A stretch of 64,000 bases of DNA from Paenisporosarcina quisquiliarum_A (GTDB taxonomy: Bacteria; Bacillota; Bacilli; Bacillales_A; Planococcaceae): assembly GCF_043641925.1 (NCBI RefSeq), contig NZ_JBHZRU010000019.1, positions 1-64,000 on the forward strand, read 5' to 3'. Of this stretch, positions 16,784 to 27,636 are shown one piece after another. The position numbers were made by a program, and so were the translations under genes. Every line of letters starts with the position of its first letter. The first letter of the stretch is position 1. Under the pieces are notes generated by a model. That model made no database searches. It was not told the DNA's origin and saw only the letters and a program-made list of their open reading frames with translations.

Positions 16784-18163
16784 TTAATGAAGAAGCGTTT
16801 CTTTTATTTGTGGATTAGATTTATATTTTGTCAAACTCTTTCTTTGCTCACTCCAAATTCTTTGAGCATTAATAAGGATTTCTTTTAAAAATAAATAAGA
16901 ATTGTAATTAGCATCTACATCAAGCTGTTCAAAGTCCGTGTGTTCATGTAGATAACCAGCTGAAAGATTGACACTTTGAATATTATGAGATGCCCAAATA
17001 CTTGTATCGCTAGAACCTCCTCTTACTGACTTCCAAGGACCCAATTCATTCGTGTTTGCAATTCTTTCTAAAGAGAGACCAAATTCATGGTTACAAAACT
17101 CTTGTGAATTGTTATGTGTAACAATATCATTTGTTCCTCTACGATCAATCACAAAAGCCATTTCTGTATTCCATAAGAATGATTCATTTACTTTTCGAGC
17201 ACCCACTAAACCAATCTCTTCTTCTACCGTAAAAATAATTTTCAAGGTACCATTAAATTCATTTGATTGAAGAGATTTTAGCGTAGCCAGTATGACATTA
17301 ATACCTGCTCGGTCATCGGCACCTAATATCCCCTCGGTACTGGTCCAAATGTTTTCTTCTTTTAAAATAGTTCGAGACTCTTTAATTTTTTCCACTGTAT
17401 CAAGATGTGCGTTCAATATAACTGTCGGACCAGATCCAAATCTTTTTTCAGCTAAAATATTCCCGTAAAAATCAGTAGTCACAAAGTCAATATAAGGAAT
17501 CATTTCTTTTAAGACATGATTCCTTATTTTACTTTCTCTTCGACTCTCACCAGGAATATTTAATAACGTTTCTAGTTGATCATTAAAAACATCAATACTT
17601 ATTCGTGAGTCTGAATTTAGCATAATCGTTTTCACATCTAAATCCGTATATTTAGATAGAGTTCCTGCAACAAGTGGTAATTTTTTTCGATTGATACGGA
17701 TACTTAACTTTTTACCTCTTCGGTGACAATTGATATTTAAATGTTTTAAAAGAATTTCTGCTTTTCTTGCCATCTCTGCATTTATAAAGTGAATGTTTGG
17801 CATACGTTTATCATGACCATCACATGAGTAAATAGTAGGTAAGTCTAATCTAATAAATTGCGATACTAACCCAGCGATAAATAGATCTAATTTTATTACC
17901 GGTAATTCATCAGGATTAAAACTCATCTCCGTAATACCATCCGTAAGGTTACCTTGTACCTCTTGCCACTTTTCTTCATCAATAACTTCACCAAGGATTT
18001 CGATTGAGTTCGGTAAGCTTTGATAATGCACGTCAGCGTTTTTCAGTAAAAGTTGCAAATATTTTCGATTCTCCTTTGATAATTCCTTTACACCCAACGC
18101 CAGACCATTTTGCGTAGTTACAAATCCATAACGATTTAATAATTCTAACCATGTATTTGCCAT
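16784..18163 (-). CDS. M20-family metallopeptidase with unknown N-terminal domain
   Basis: Residues from about 195 onward are a PepT-like M20 peptidase. The zinc ligands are in place: H near 250 (LNAHLDTV), D near 281 (GADDRAG), the EE pair near 312 (FTVEEEIG), D near 339 (VIDRRG) and H near 406 (LHEHTD). The first 190 residues are extra and I do not recognise them; they contain IYSCDGHDKRMPNIHF and a basic patch NCHRRGKKLSIRINRKKL. Normal PepT is about 410 residues without such an extension. ATG at 18163 follows AAAAGGGGTG. It sits 86 bases after the regulator gene on the same strand, so the two may be linked. It is probably cytoplasmic, as there is no signal peptide. Confidence 0.75.
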   Translation of the reverse strand: MANTWLELLNRYGFVTTQNGLALGVKELSKENRKYLQLLLKNADVHYQSLPNSIEILGEVIDEEKWQEVQGNLTDGITEMSFNPDELPVIKLDLFIAGLVSQFIRLDLPTIYSCDGHDKRMPNIHFINAEMARKAEILLKHLNINCHRRGKKLSIRINRKKLPLVAGTLSKYTDLDVKTIMLNSDSRISIDVFNDQLETLLNIPGESRRESKIRNHVLKEMIPYIDFVTTDFYGNILAEKRFGSGPTVILNAHLDTVEKIKESRTILKEENIWTSTEGILGADDRAGINVILATLKSLQSNEFNGTLKIIFTVEEEIGLVGARKVNESFLWNTEMAFVIDRRGTNDIVTHNNSQEFCNHEFGLSLERIANTNELGPWKSVRGGSSDTSIWASHNIQSVNLSAGYLHEHTDFEQLDVDANYNSYLFLKEILINAQRIWSEQRKSLTKYKSNPQIKETLLH

Positions 18164-18210
18164 TAGAGCAACACCCCTTTTCTTTTGTTACTCTAATTAA
18201 ACAAAATAAC

Positions 18211-18230
18211 CGGTTACACGCTTGTAACCG
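18211..18230. terminator. hairpin between regulator and peptidase
   Basis: A perfect 8-bp stem CGGTTACA/TGTAACCG with a CGCT loop. A8 follows on the plus strand and GTTATTTT on the minus strand, so it is a weak minus-strand terminator or an attenuator between the two genes. Confidence 0.5.
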
Positions 18231-18249
18231 AAAAAAAAACCTTCCTGAA

Positions 18250-19281
18250 TTACTCAGCAAGGTTTGAATGAAAGAATTGATCTTCCCTGTATGCAATTTG
18301 ATAGCTAACACTCGAAATATAATAACCATCTTTATATAACAGGATATCATTGAATCCTGCGACTCTTAATACATGCCTCAAACGTGAAATATTCGTTTTA
18401 ACGGTTCCTGGGCTAACTAAATCTTGATTAGTTTCTGAATCAAACTCTAATGGAAAGCGGTTCATCTTAATGGGTGATTCCGCTGATCCATTCTCAAGCA
18501 AATACTTTAAATAATCAGCAGATGTTTTTGATATCCTTGTTTCATTCACCCCATATAACATGATCTCATTGTCACTGAAGTAAAGGTACAAGTGATTAGG
18601 ATTACTGTGTTCAACTAATTCATCACAGTCCTTTTTTGATACATGTTCTTGCTCGCCATTTGTATTCAGTATATATTCAGTTTTTGAAAGTTTTTGTTTA
18701 ATTTGTTTTGATATATCTTCTATTTTTACACCATGATAATTCGTAAGTTCACCAATATCTTGTTGAAGAATATTCGCTTCTTGTATAGATTCATGCGCTT
18801 GTTGTAATGCACAATAACTAATAAAAAGATTAGCCTTCACAAGTTGATCATCTTCTAATTCAAACAAGTCGCTTCTTAGATTCAAACGAATAGCAGCATC
18901 AAAATGTTTAATTGCTTTTAGCCAATTTTTTTCTTTTTAGAAAATGTAACCGAGTCGATAATGTGCAGAGGAATTATTTTGATCGAGTGTTAAAATACTT
19001 TCAAATTCATGTTTAGCTGCTTCTTGGTTTTTATCAGATTCCGTTTTTATATAAAATGCATAACTCATTAACGTTTGAATGGCTGCTACTTTTTCATCAT
19101 ATGATAGTAAATTCATTCTTTTATCTAATTGAAGTAGCCTTTTAGTTAAAGATGACGTTTTATAATTATAAACACCCGGCTTAAGAGCATTTTCTTTTTT
19201 TATATCATCCCTAAGCTGGAGTAACTTTTCTTTGTTAGTTAAATTATTCACTTTTTTTAGCATAATCTGAAACATCCTCAT
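18250..19281 (-). pseudogene. TPR-winged-helix regulator split by an in-frame TAA
   Basis: Two frames, 18937-19281 and 18250-18885, are in the same phase and separated only by TAA at 18937-18939 and 16 further codons. Read through the stop, the sequence forms a clean TPR unit: SSAHYRLGYIF, stop, KEKNWLKAIKHFDAAIRLN. The first part has one more TPR-like helix pair. The last 100 residues are a Trans_reg_C winged helix (VSPGTVKTNISRLRHVLRVAG, LLYKDGYYIS). The intact protein would be about 340 residues with TPR first and winged helix last, the reverse of SARP regulators. A likely start is ATG at 19263 behind AGGATG. Either a nonsense mutation or a sequencing error explains the stop. A C-terminal fragment could be made from an internal start. 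Confidence 0.75.
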
Positions 19282-19526
19282 ATACTTGATAAACGCAGAT
19301 TAAAGAATACAAATAATTACACTTCATAATTGTTTCTGATGTTCCCTTTAAATCTAGCTTTATTTGCACTACAGTACTTACCTACTTTCTCAGACACTTT
19401 ATTTCCACAAGTATGGAAAATTTGTTATCTGTTGTTCTTTTGAATCTTCAATAGTTGCACTTGATTTAATCTGTTTAACATGAATTATTCTCAGATGTGG
19501 ATACGTAATTCGACGGTACTTTGTTT

Positions 19527-22500
19527 TTATTTCACATAATTTATTAAATATTCTTCTACAATCCCTCTAGACAATATATCGTGACAATATTGATTTGAGT
19601 AATCCTTTAAACAACCATAACAACTTGTTTCTTTACCACATTGGCATGACGAAACTAGTTCTTTAGCTGATATTATTACTTTATCAAGTTGTCCATATAC
19701 TTCATGCATATAACCCGCCCCACCAGGTACCTTGTCAAACAGAACAAGCGTCGGTGTAGCTAAATGATTGTACCGGACGCACCCATCAATATCACGTCGG
19801 TTTATTCCGAGAGAAATGCTGATTCCATTTAAAAGAGCATAAAGCAGTGAATCCCATGCATCTGCGGAGACAGAACTGTTTTTAAATTCAATTTCTAAAA
19901 TATCGCTGATGAATTCATGGCCCAAGTGGACCATTCTCTTTTCAATCGTACCTTCACAATTCTTATTCATTTGATTTTTATGTTTGCCGTCCTTCGTTAA
20001 CATCATGGATCCACATAGCGTACAAATACTGTATCCTCTTCCACTTCTTCCTTTACTAATAACAGATAGTTTTCCAAACGAAGAGTATTTAATACGAATT
20101 TCATTAGATTTCATACTAAATATATGTTCTTTTTCCATCGCCTGTTGATGTTCTCTAATCGCGGGTTCCTCAGAGTAAAAGTATTCTGAAAAGAACACTC
20201 GAGATCGATTTTCTCTCCCTGGCTTTCTGTCGCTTGCTTTTTCTAGACGTTTTGCTGTAAATCCAAATTTCGGAATAATCATTTTGTAAACCTCGTTTAT
20301 TTCTTCACAAACTTCACATTTTGCTGTTAGACTACGATGATTTGGATTAATTCGCTCAATGACCTTGTACGATTTACAATTTTTACAATCTATATAGAAA
20401 AGTGTCGGCACCTCCAAACCTTTAACTTTTCGAATTCCAGTACTTTCATAAATAGTGCCGTTAGCTACAATTTGAGATCCTGGTGCATATTCACCTATCG
20501 CTATAGAAAGATCCCTACTTAATCTTATATCGTTTTTTTCTGCTTCTGTAATTATCATTTCAACTACATCTACTGGGAACCCATACTTAGGAATAAGGTT
20601 TGCAGTGGATAAGAAGCTGATTAAACCTTCACTTTGAATACGATTTAATACTCGATTTAATTTATCCGTGTTTCTACCTTTTTTAAAATCTTCTACTTTA
20701 ATTTTTTGAAGTTCCTCAATATCTTGGTAATAAAGTTTAGATACTTTTTTTAATAGAGCCGTCTCTTTTAACATTAATTCTTCTTTCCATGCTTTCATTT
20801 CAGGGTGCTTAATGATTTCTTCATAATTAGGTAATACCTTTTTGATTGATTGCTCTAAATCATATGATATTTCATTCATGAACTTATCTAATAGTTTTGG
20901 ACCTGATTTCAGTGTCATAGAATCTAAGAAAAAATCTGATACTTTACCAAATAAGCTATCATTTTCTCTGAAGAATTTTGATAAGACTAATGAGTTTAAG
21001 TGCCTCTTTACAATTTTAGGGTTATCCATTTTAAGTACCGGTGGCTTTATTATTCCAGCGATAATATTACCTGGATCTTGATAATAAGTTAAATCGTGAG
21101 ACTTCCGTTGGGCAAAAGTTAAAACGAAAGCAACAGATGCTTTCCGTCTACCCGCTCGACCTGCTCTTTGAATATAATTAGAAGTCTCTGGTGGAACGTT
21201 TCTTAGAAAAACTGCTTCTAGACCGCCAACGTCTACTCCCATTTCAAATGTTGTAGAGCAACTTAATACATTAATTTCACCATTAACAAACTGCTCTTGA
21301 TAATGCGAAGCATTTTGTGGAGATAACTGTGCAGTATGTTCTTTAACACTCATTTTTACCGGTATGATACGTTTATATTGATTAATATAATGAGATTTCA
21401 AGTCATGTTTTTCAATCAACTTTAATTGCCCATAGCAACCATTGGTCATACAAACATCTTTTACATTATATGAAGTAATTGATTTACAATCGCTACATTG
21501 AAAAAGAGGTTTATCTCTACGGACACGCCAGTTGGAATGTAACATTAAATTATTTCCATTTTTACTTTTAAAGAAGCTTTCATAAAAACGTTGTGAATTT
21601 ATCAAATCCCAGATTACACTTAACGTTTGGTTAGCCATATGAGCAGCATTTTCTAGTGATAATCCTTTTCTTAAAAAAACTTTCTTCAAATAATCGAGTC
21701 TTATATTGGATTGCTTAGGCATCCATGCACTTACATAACCTTTTTTATCCGTACCTTCTTTATTTAACGAGTTTTCATAATTTACCGGCTTCATACGGTC
21801 AGAATTGTATTTACTTCTTTCTAAGTGAGTAACCGCATTTTTATGTCGGACTGTACTTAGAAGAACTTGTAAGATATTTTGAAATTCGCTTCCACTTTCA
21901 AAGTCTAGTTTATTAGCAATTGCATCTAAATTTATCTTCATTAATTCTGGTAAATCTAGTTCATAAGATATTAAACCTGTACCCTCAAGTGATATACGCA
22001 CATTTCCTTTAATGAATTCTGACATTACATACTCTTCTGCAATTGTTTTACGTTCTTCCTTATCCATAAATGGGGTGTATACTTCCCATTTTAACGCTTC
22101 ACTATAAGCATCTGCAGCCCATGTTTTTAAACTAATCGACTCAACATTATCATATTTCTCAAGAGTTCTATATAAAATGGAACGCCATAAATCTCGTTCA
22201 TATGTATATTCTAAGTAAGGTGCAAAAAATGCAGCTTCTTGACGAGAATCAGAAAAGACAAGTAGTTTCTGAGCTTCATACTTATGTTCAAGCATTTGTT
22301 GTTGCGTATTTTGTTTTAAAGTATCTTGGAATAAATCACCAAAAAGATCATTTAGAGGCTTCACATTTTCATTCTTTATTGTTTTGCGTGAATCAATAAC
22401 TAATTGTTGATATAGAGAAGTGGTTAAGACCGCTGCCGGACCGTCACTTCCAGTTAGAAATAGTTTAATTGGGTTATATTTCTTTTTCCCGCAGTGATTA

Positions 22501-24344
22501 CAACTGGAATGACCCGAAAGTTTCATTTCTTCTTTAATAAGTGTTATTAAATTGATGTTCTTCTCTTCTCTTTCCTTACAACAAACTGAAGTATCTTCTC
22601 CTTTACTCCAAATGGTGGCACAACATTGGCACATTTTAAATGTCTCTTTGTCCTCTTCAGTTAGTTCCTCTTCGTCTTCATCTACCGCTAATTCATATTC
22701 ATTATCTTTAATCATATATGTTGTGTAATTGATTAATCCATCCGATTGATTAGACTGTTTTCTTTGAATCAGCTTATTATTGTCTTCTTCTCCTATTAAG
22801 TGAACTTGTCCACAATTTGAACAAACACCCATTTCAAAATATGGATGGTTGGTTTTTTCATCCACTTTTTTTGCTTGTAGAGATACTTTATAGGTAGGAT
22901 ATAATCTTAAGTAACATCCTTCTATTGCACGAACGAAAACATGATAACGTGCAGGTAAAAGAGGCTCTTGTGAATCATTTGGCGAAGTTTTTCCTGCAAC
23001 ACTTACAAGATTAATTAATCCTTTTTGAATTTCCTCTTCATTAATATCGGCATACTTAGCTTGAATTGCCATTAGCCTAGAAAGTAAGTTTTGCAATTCT
23101 TGGGGCTTTGTTTTCAACAAATCTCGTAAGTCAAATAGATTTTCGTCTCCACTTAAAAACTCATATAGAAAAGTAGTTGTTTTCAAATCTTTTCCGAGCC
23201 ACTTTTCAATATTCGTTACACCATATTCCTCAAGTTTATAAATATCCTCTTCAGATAACATATCTTCTTCAGAGAGTTCTAGTAAGTAGGAATATATGGA
23301 CCAAGAAGGACGATGTAACACTTGATGTTCTTCTCGGTAGTCGATTCGTTGCGATTCGATTAAGTCATTTTCATGCTCTGATTTATATTGGAACGGCTCG
23401 TCAAATATATTTTGTGCGAAGTTTAATACCTTTTGTTTCGAGTCTGATCCAGAACCCAAAGTAGCACTTGTGGCTATACATTGTAAACTACCATTAAAAG
23501 GACGATTCTTCAGTACACGATCTTTCAATCGACGTAAAAGCATTCCAATTTCTATTCCACTTGCACCATTATAGGAGTGAGCTTCATCCAATACGATAGA
23601 ATTCCAATTATTAGAATATTGACCATCAAAAAAAGCAGTATCTGTTGGTCTTAAAAGTAAATACTCTAACATTGCGTAGTTAGTAACCAAGATATGAGGA
23701 GGATTTTCCCTCATTTCATTTCTTGATAGTAATTCATTAGGTAATCGTTTAACCCCCGGATTTTGTTGATTGTATTTATTTAATGCATTTGAATCCAATT
23801 GTTCAGTTTCTCCTGTATAACGTCCAAAGGTAATTTGAGGTGTATCCTTTAAAAGAGAACGTAATCTTTTAACTTGGTCATTTGCCAAAGCATTCATTGG
23901 ATAAATAAATAATGCACGTACACCAGGTGTAAGTGTACCTTTTTCATATTCACTAAATAAATTATTCAAAATAGGCATCATAAAGGACTCCGTTTTACCA
24001 CTACCTGTCCCTGTAGCAACAATAAAATTCTTTTTCTCTTTTGCTTTTCTAATAGCACGTTCTTGGTGAGCATATAGCGGTCTATTTGATGGCATTTCTT
24101 CTTGATTTAAAGTTAGAAAATATTTTGATAGTATGCCTTCTGAAACCAGTTCCTGAATTGACATTCCTTTTTTATAAGGTGCAGTGACCTCTAAAAACGG
24201 ACCTTTTGATAAAAGGTTTTCTGCTTTAAGTTCTTTTTGGAAAGCATCTTCAATTATATGGTTATTAATTGGAAAAGTAGTTGCTAAGTAATCACGATAG
24301 TCGGAATCAATTTGATTTTTTCCATGCAAAGGATGTATGCTCAT
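19527..24344 (-). CDS. DruE-like DEAD/DEAH helicase with DUF1998
   Basis: A very large SF2 helicase. Motifs in order: Q-region YAHQERAI, Walker A ATGTGSGKTE (near residue 108), DEAH box LDEAHSYNGASG (near 253), ATSATLG (near 291), then a long middle with CxxC pairs (residues about 520-640). Motif V is STTFEMGVDVGG and motif VI QRAGRAGR (near 1059). The C-terminus has the DUF1998/MZB end DKVPGGAGYMHEVYG with CQCGKETSCYGC. Helicases of this size with a terminal DUF1998 are the DruE component of Druantia; a short MrfA-type protein would be half as long. The frame opens at 24389, but GGAAAGGAA places the start at ATG 24344, overlapping the upstream gene by 38 bases. It probably translocates on invading DNA. 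Confidence 0.75.
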   Translation of the reverse strand: MSIHPLHGKNQIDSDYRDYLATTFPINNHIIEDAFQKELKAENLLSKGPFLEVTAPYKKGMSIQELVSEGILSKYFLTLNQEEMPSNRPLYAHQERAIRKAKEKKNFIVATGTGSGKTESFMMPILNNLFSEYEKGTLTPGVRALFIYPMNALANDQVKRLRSLLKDTPQITFGRYTGETEQLDSNALNKYNQQNPGVKRLPNELLSRNEMRENPPHILVTNYAMLEYLLLRPTDTAFFDGQYSNNWNSIVLDEAHSYNGASGIEIGMLLRRLKDRVLKNRPFNGSLQCIATSATLGSGSDSKQKVLNFAQNIFDEPFQYKSEHENDLIESQRIDYREEHQVLHRPSWSIYSYLLELSEEDMLSEEDIYKLEEYGVTNIEKWLGKDLKTTTFLYEFLSGDENLFDLRDLLKTKPQELQNLLSRLMAIQAKYADINEEEIQKGLINLVSVAGKTSPNDSQEPLLPARYHVFVRAIEGCYLRLYPTYKVSLQAKKVDEKTNHPYFEMGVCSNCGQVHLIGEEDNNKLIQRKQSNQSDGLINYTTYMIKDNEYELAVDEDEEELTEEDKETFKMCQCCATIWSKGEDTSVCCKEREEKNINLITLIKEEMKLSGHSSCNHCGKKKYNPIKLFLTGSDGPAAVLTTSLYQQLVIDSRKTIKNENVKPLNDLFGDLFQDTLKQNTQQQMLEHKYEAQKLLVFSDSRQEAAFFAPYLEYTYERDLWRSILYRTLEKYDNVESISLKTWAADAYSEALKWEVYTPFMDKEERKTIAEEYVMSEFIKGNVRISLEGTGLISYELDLPELMKINLDAIANKLDFESGSEFQNILQVLLSTVRHKNAVTHLERSKYNSDRMKPVNYENSLNKEGTDKKGYVSAWMPKQSNIRLDYLKKVFLRKGLSLENAAHMANQTLSVIWDLINSQRFYESFFKSKNGNNLMLHSNWRVRRDKPLFQCSDCKSITSYNVKDVCMTNGCYGQLKLIEKHDLKSHYINQYKRIIPVKMSVKEHTAQLSPQNASHYQEQFVNGEINVLSCSTTFEMGVDVGGLEAVFLRNVPPETSNYIQRAGRAGRRKASVAFVLTFAQRKSHDLTYYQDPGNIIAGIIKPPVLKMDNPKIVKRHLNSLVLSKFFRENDSLFGKVSDFFLDSMTLKSGPKLLDKFMNEISYDLEQSIKKVLPNYEEIIKHPEMKAWKEELMLKETALLKKVSKLYYQDIEELQKIKVEDFKKGRNTDKLNRVLNRIQSEGLISFLSTANLIPKYGFPVDVVEMIITEAEKNDIRLSRDLSIAIGEYAPGSQIVANGTIYESTGIRKVKGLEVPTLFYIDCKNCKSYKVIERINPNHRSLTAKCEVCEEINEVYKMIIPKFGFTAKRLEKASDRKPGRENRSRVFFSEYFYSEEPAIREHQQAMEKEHIFSMKSNEIRIKYSSFGKLSVISKGRSGRGYSICTLCGSMMLTKDGKHKNQMNKNCEGTIEKRMVHLGHEFISDILEIEFKNSSVSADAWDSLLYALLNGISISLGINRRDIDGCVRYNHLATPTLVLFDKVPGGAGYMHEVYGQLDKVIISAKELVSSCQCGKETSCYGCLKDYSNQYCHDILSRGIVEEYLINYVK

Positions 24345-27300
24345 ATTTTGATTTCCTTTCCTGTTGCTCTTGAATTTCTTGGTTATCACTTAATAATTTA
24401 TTCTTCCAATAAACGAGGTCATGAAGATACCAATTTTCTTCAATTTCAAATAAATTAGGTATAATCTGCTTAATATCAAATAATGAAGTTGATTCCATTT
24501 TACTTTCATGATCTATTATGAGCGCACTTGAAAGAGCAGCCAAACCAATATAATACGGGAAATTATATAATTCATTTGCTACAGAGAATTTGCGTTTGTT
24601 CAATTGTGCATTATTTTCTTTTGTAATAACTCCACTTTTTGTAAAATCACTATGAATATCTTCAAATTTTCGTTTGAATTGTTTAAAAAAACTCGCCACA
24701 TCTCTTCTATAGTCCTTATCGAAATCTACTTTCTCAAACAAAGCTAAATACTCATGTTTAATACTGAAGTCACTTATACATTGCTCAGACTTTTTAGTTC
24801 GTTGATAGCTAAGTGCCCTTTCTCGTCGAGACATCTTTTCGATTAAGATTAAATTATCTGGAGCATAGACGACTTTGTTTCCCTGTGGAACAAGTCTATA
24901 TTTCACTGCCGTTTTAAATGAATCTGAATCCCAGTCATGGTATCCAGAAATTTTATTAATAAAGGTGATAAAAGACTTATCTTCGTTAGAATGGAATATA
25001 CTAAGTAATTGATCAATATTCTGCACGCCAAAGTCACAGCATGAGTAGTAGTTTTCTAACAATAGAGGCAATGATATTAATTCATGCTTCCATAAATGTC
25101 TTAAAAGCGCTTCTAATTCATTTCTTCCCCATTCTCTTTCATCCCCGTATTCATCTTGTAATAAGAGCCATTCAGTGAAGGATGGGAGCTTATTATAGTA
25201 ATCTACTTTAATTAGTTTGTTATGTTTATTTAACGAAACTGGAAATTTAACCTCATCTAAAAAAGAAAAAATATCGTCTTCTTCATATTCTGCTAATTCA
25301 AAAATATAGTAACCTTCTTTTAATTCTTTCATGTCCACGTTTAGAGAATCTAAAGAATTATCCACTTTCTTCTCTAAAAAGAGATTATTTTCGACACGAA
25401 AAGACCATATTCGTGCGGTTAACTGCTCGGGTTGGAAAGAACAATTCCATGACAATTGATTATTCGTCAATGATGGAGTATGTACTGTTTCTAAAATCCA
25501 CTCTGTCTCAACAGTTACAACTTTTTCCAATATATCTAACTCTGGAATCGATAAAGCAATTGTTCGTTTGCTAGCAGTACCATGTAAATTTTGAAAAAAA
25601 TCTAATTCTAATACATGTTTTCTTCCTTTTCTACAATTAAATGTTTTTGATGCATACTCACCAGTTTTTAATTTCTCTTTGAGAATTACCATTAGTGTAT
25701 TCTTATCTTTAAATAAAGATGGATTTTCCAAATCTAGTAAAATAGTGGTTTTATTAAAATCAAAATGTGTTGTTTCTACTGTTAGTCCCATGGGTTTGGT
25801 CTCATTTTGCATCCGTATTTCATAAGAGATTAAATTGGTATAAAGTATTAACTCTATTCTTTCATTTGAAATTTTATTTAATAAATTTCCATTTACGTAT
25901 TGAGGATGTGTAGGTATAGAAAACGATTTAATTAGATCATTTCTTGTCTCAACTTCTAAAATCGTTGGAATAGTAAAATCATAGGATTCAGAAGTAGTAA
26001 CATACATCTGCGTCCCATTATTTATCGAGAAATTAAAATCATTTTCTGATAAATAGATGAATTCAATTGATTCGTCAAATCCTAATACTCCAGTTAAACT
26101 AAGTGAGTATTTTCCAGAGACTTCCCCCATTTCATAAAATAAATCAGATAAATTAATGCTTATACCATTTGTTGAAGTACAATTTATTTCATTAATATTT
26201 TTTCGTAGAGTCTTTTTTGTATAAGTATGACTAAGTCGGATATTCCACTTTGATAAGTCTTTACTAATTGACTGAATATCAGCATCAATATTTACAAATG
26301 GTTGATTAATATAAATAGTAGTATCAGATTTCACGTTATCAAATAATTCACCATTTATAGTCATCAAACTTCGAAGTGGATTTAATAATACTGTATTGGT
26401 CTCAAATTCTAGTGAATCTATTTCAGTAATAAACAAGTCGATTTCATAGAAACCTAACCAGTATCCACTTAGAGGTCTCACTATGTATTTATTAATTCCT
26501 TTATCAATAATGTTAAAAGCTTGTTCGTTAACGATTAGTAATACATTAGGAATAGTTATGAAATTTTTATTTATTTGATTGTAGGTTTTAACATCAAACA
26601 CAACTTTTTCATCGAGATAGAAAGCCCATTCACCATCAATTTTTCCATCAATAATTAAATTTACTGTATAATCACTTAAAGGTTTTACAGGGTGCTCTCC
26701 GTTTTTTCGATCAACAATGAATTCTACTTCCCCGGACTCCGGAGAAGAATATTTTTTTGTAACTACATGAAAATCTGTATCTTTAGAAAATATTCTCCAC
26801 TCTATACTTGATGGTTCGTTTTTCCCAAATCGTTGGATAGGAAGTTTTATAAAAACATTTTGGAACTCTGGAGAATAACTTAAGATTGGTCGAGCTATTC
26901 TAAAATGTTTTGAACTTGTTCCAGATAAAGCTTTTTGGTTCGCGTAACCTTCAAACTCTTCCAAAATATGATCTGGTAAATATGATCTGTATTTTTCTGT
27001 AAATGGTCGGTCATTTTCTTTCCATACTTCAAGGCAACGTGAAAGTAAGTTATTTGAAACTAAATTATCTAAACGGATAAAGTCTTTTACACTTTTATAT
27101 AGTCCATATGTTTTTACTATTGAACCATCATTTCTCCCCTTTTTAACAGACTCAATAATTTCTTCAACATTGAGATCATAAATTGCCGCGGGTTCAATTA
27201 CATTTTTTATAAGTTCATGTATGTTATTTTTAGGAATGCCTGCATGACCTAAAATATTCTCCACATACTTTTGAGCACTGTTTTCACCAAATATCACCAC

Positions 27301-27636
27301 AGACTCAAATTTAAGTTGTCGAAGAAAATACACCTTCCAATCATGATCTTTTATTAAAGAAATCTCATTTTTGAACTTACCCCAAAAATTCCCATCATAA
27401 TTATAGATTGCATAATTCACAGTTATGACCAAGCACGTCTTTGGTGCGTTTTGCCATAAGACTCCCACTATTTTAGATTGTTTTTTTGCATCATACCGTT
27501 CTAATATCTTTTTGAAGTTTCCCAAGATTGTAAGATAATCTTTGTAAGTTATTTTAACCTCACTTAAAATCTGGATTTCCTGAAAAAGTATTTTCATTTT
27601 TCGTTCAGTTTTTATCAGATACTCCTCAATCCCCAT
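24307..27636 (-). CDS. large protein paired with DruE-like helicase (DruH-like)
   Basis: An 1109-residue protein with no catalytic motif that I can see. It appears soluble, has no membrane segment, and much of its middle (about residues 300-750) looks beta-rich, like repeated Ig-like or jelly-roll units. The C-terminal 300 residues are helical and charged. The stop lies inside the start of the helicase gene, so the two are translationally coupled. Druantia type III consists of exactly such a pair, DruH plus DruE, and I infer that identity from size, order and coupling, not from a motif. ATG at 27636 follows AAGGGGGG, the strongest site in this cluster. Confidence 0.55.
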   Translation of the reverse strand: MGIEEYLIKTERKMKILFQEIQILSEVKITYKDYLTILGNFKKILERYDAKKQSKIVGVLWQNAPKTCLVITVNYAIYNYDGNFWGKFKNEISLIKDHDWKVYFLRQLKFESVVIFGENSAQKYVENILGHAGIPKNNIHELIKNVIEPAAIYDLNVEEIIESVKKGRNDGSIVKTYGLYKSVKDFIRLDNLVSNNLLSRCLEVWKENDRPFTEKYRSYLPDHILEEFEGYANQKALSGTSSKHFRIARPILSYSPEFQNVFIKLPIQRFGKNEPSSIEWRIFSKDTDFHVVTKKYSSPESGEVEFIVDRKNGEHPVKPLSDYTVNLIIDGKIDGEWAFYLDEKVVFDVKTYNQINKNFITIPNVLLIVNEQAFNIIDKGINKYIVRPLSGYWLGFYEIDLFITEIDSLEFETNTVLLNPLRSLMTINGELFDNVKSDTTIYINQPFVNIDADIQSISKDLSKWNIRLSHTYTKKTLRKNINEINCTSTNGISINLSDLFYEMGEVSGKYSLSLTGVLGFDESIEFIYLSENDFNFSINNGTQMYVTTSESYDFTIPTILEVETRNDLIKSFSIPTHPQYVNGNLLNKISNERIELILYTNLISYEIRMQNETKPMGLTVETTHFDFNKTTILLDLENPSLFKDKNTLMVILKEKLKTGEYASKTFNCRKGRKHVLELDFFQNLHGTASKRTIALSIPELDILEKVVTVETEWILETVHTPSLTNNQLSWNCSFQPEQLTARIWSFRVENNLFLEKKVDNSLDSLNVDMKELKEGYYIFELAEYEEDDIFSFLDEVKFPVSLNKHNKLIKVDYYNKLPSFTEWLLLQDEYGDEREWGRNELEALLRHLWKHELISLPLLLENYYSCCDFGVQNIDQLLSIFHSNEDKSFITFINKISGYHDWDSDSFKTAVKYRLVPQGNKVVYAPDNLILIEKMSRRERALSYQRTKKSEQCISDFSIKHEYLALFEKVDFDKDYRRDVASFFKQFKRKFEDIHSDFTKSGVITKENNAQLNKRKFSVANELYNFPYYIGLAALSSALIIDHESKMESTSLFDIKQIIPNLFEIEENWYLHDLVYWKNKLLSDNQEIQEQQERKSKYEHTSFAWKKSN

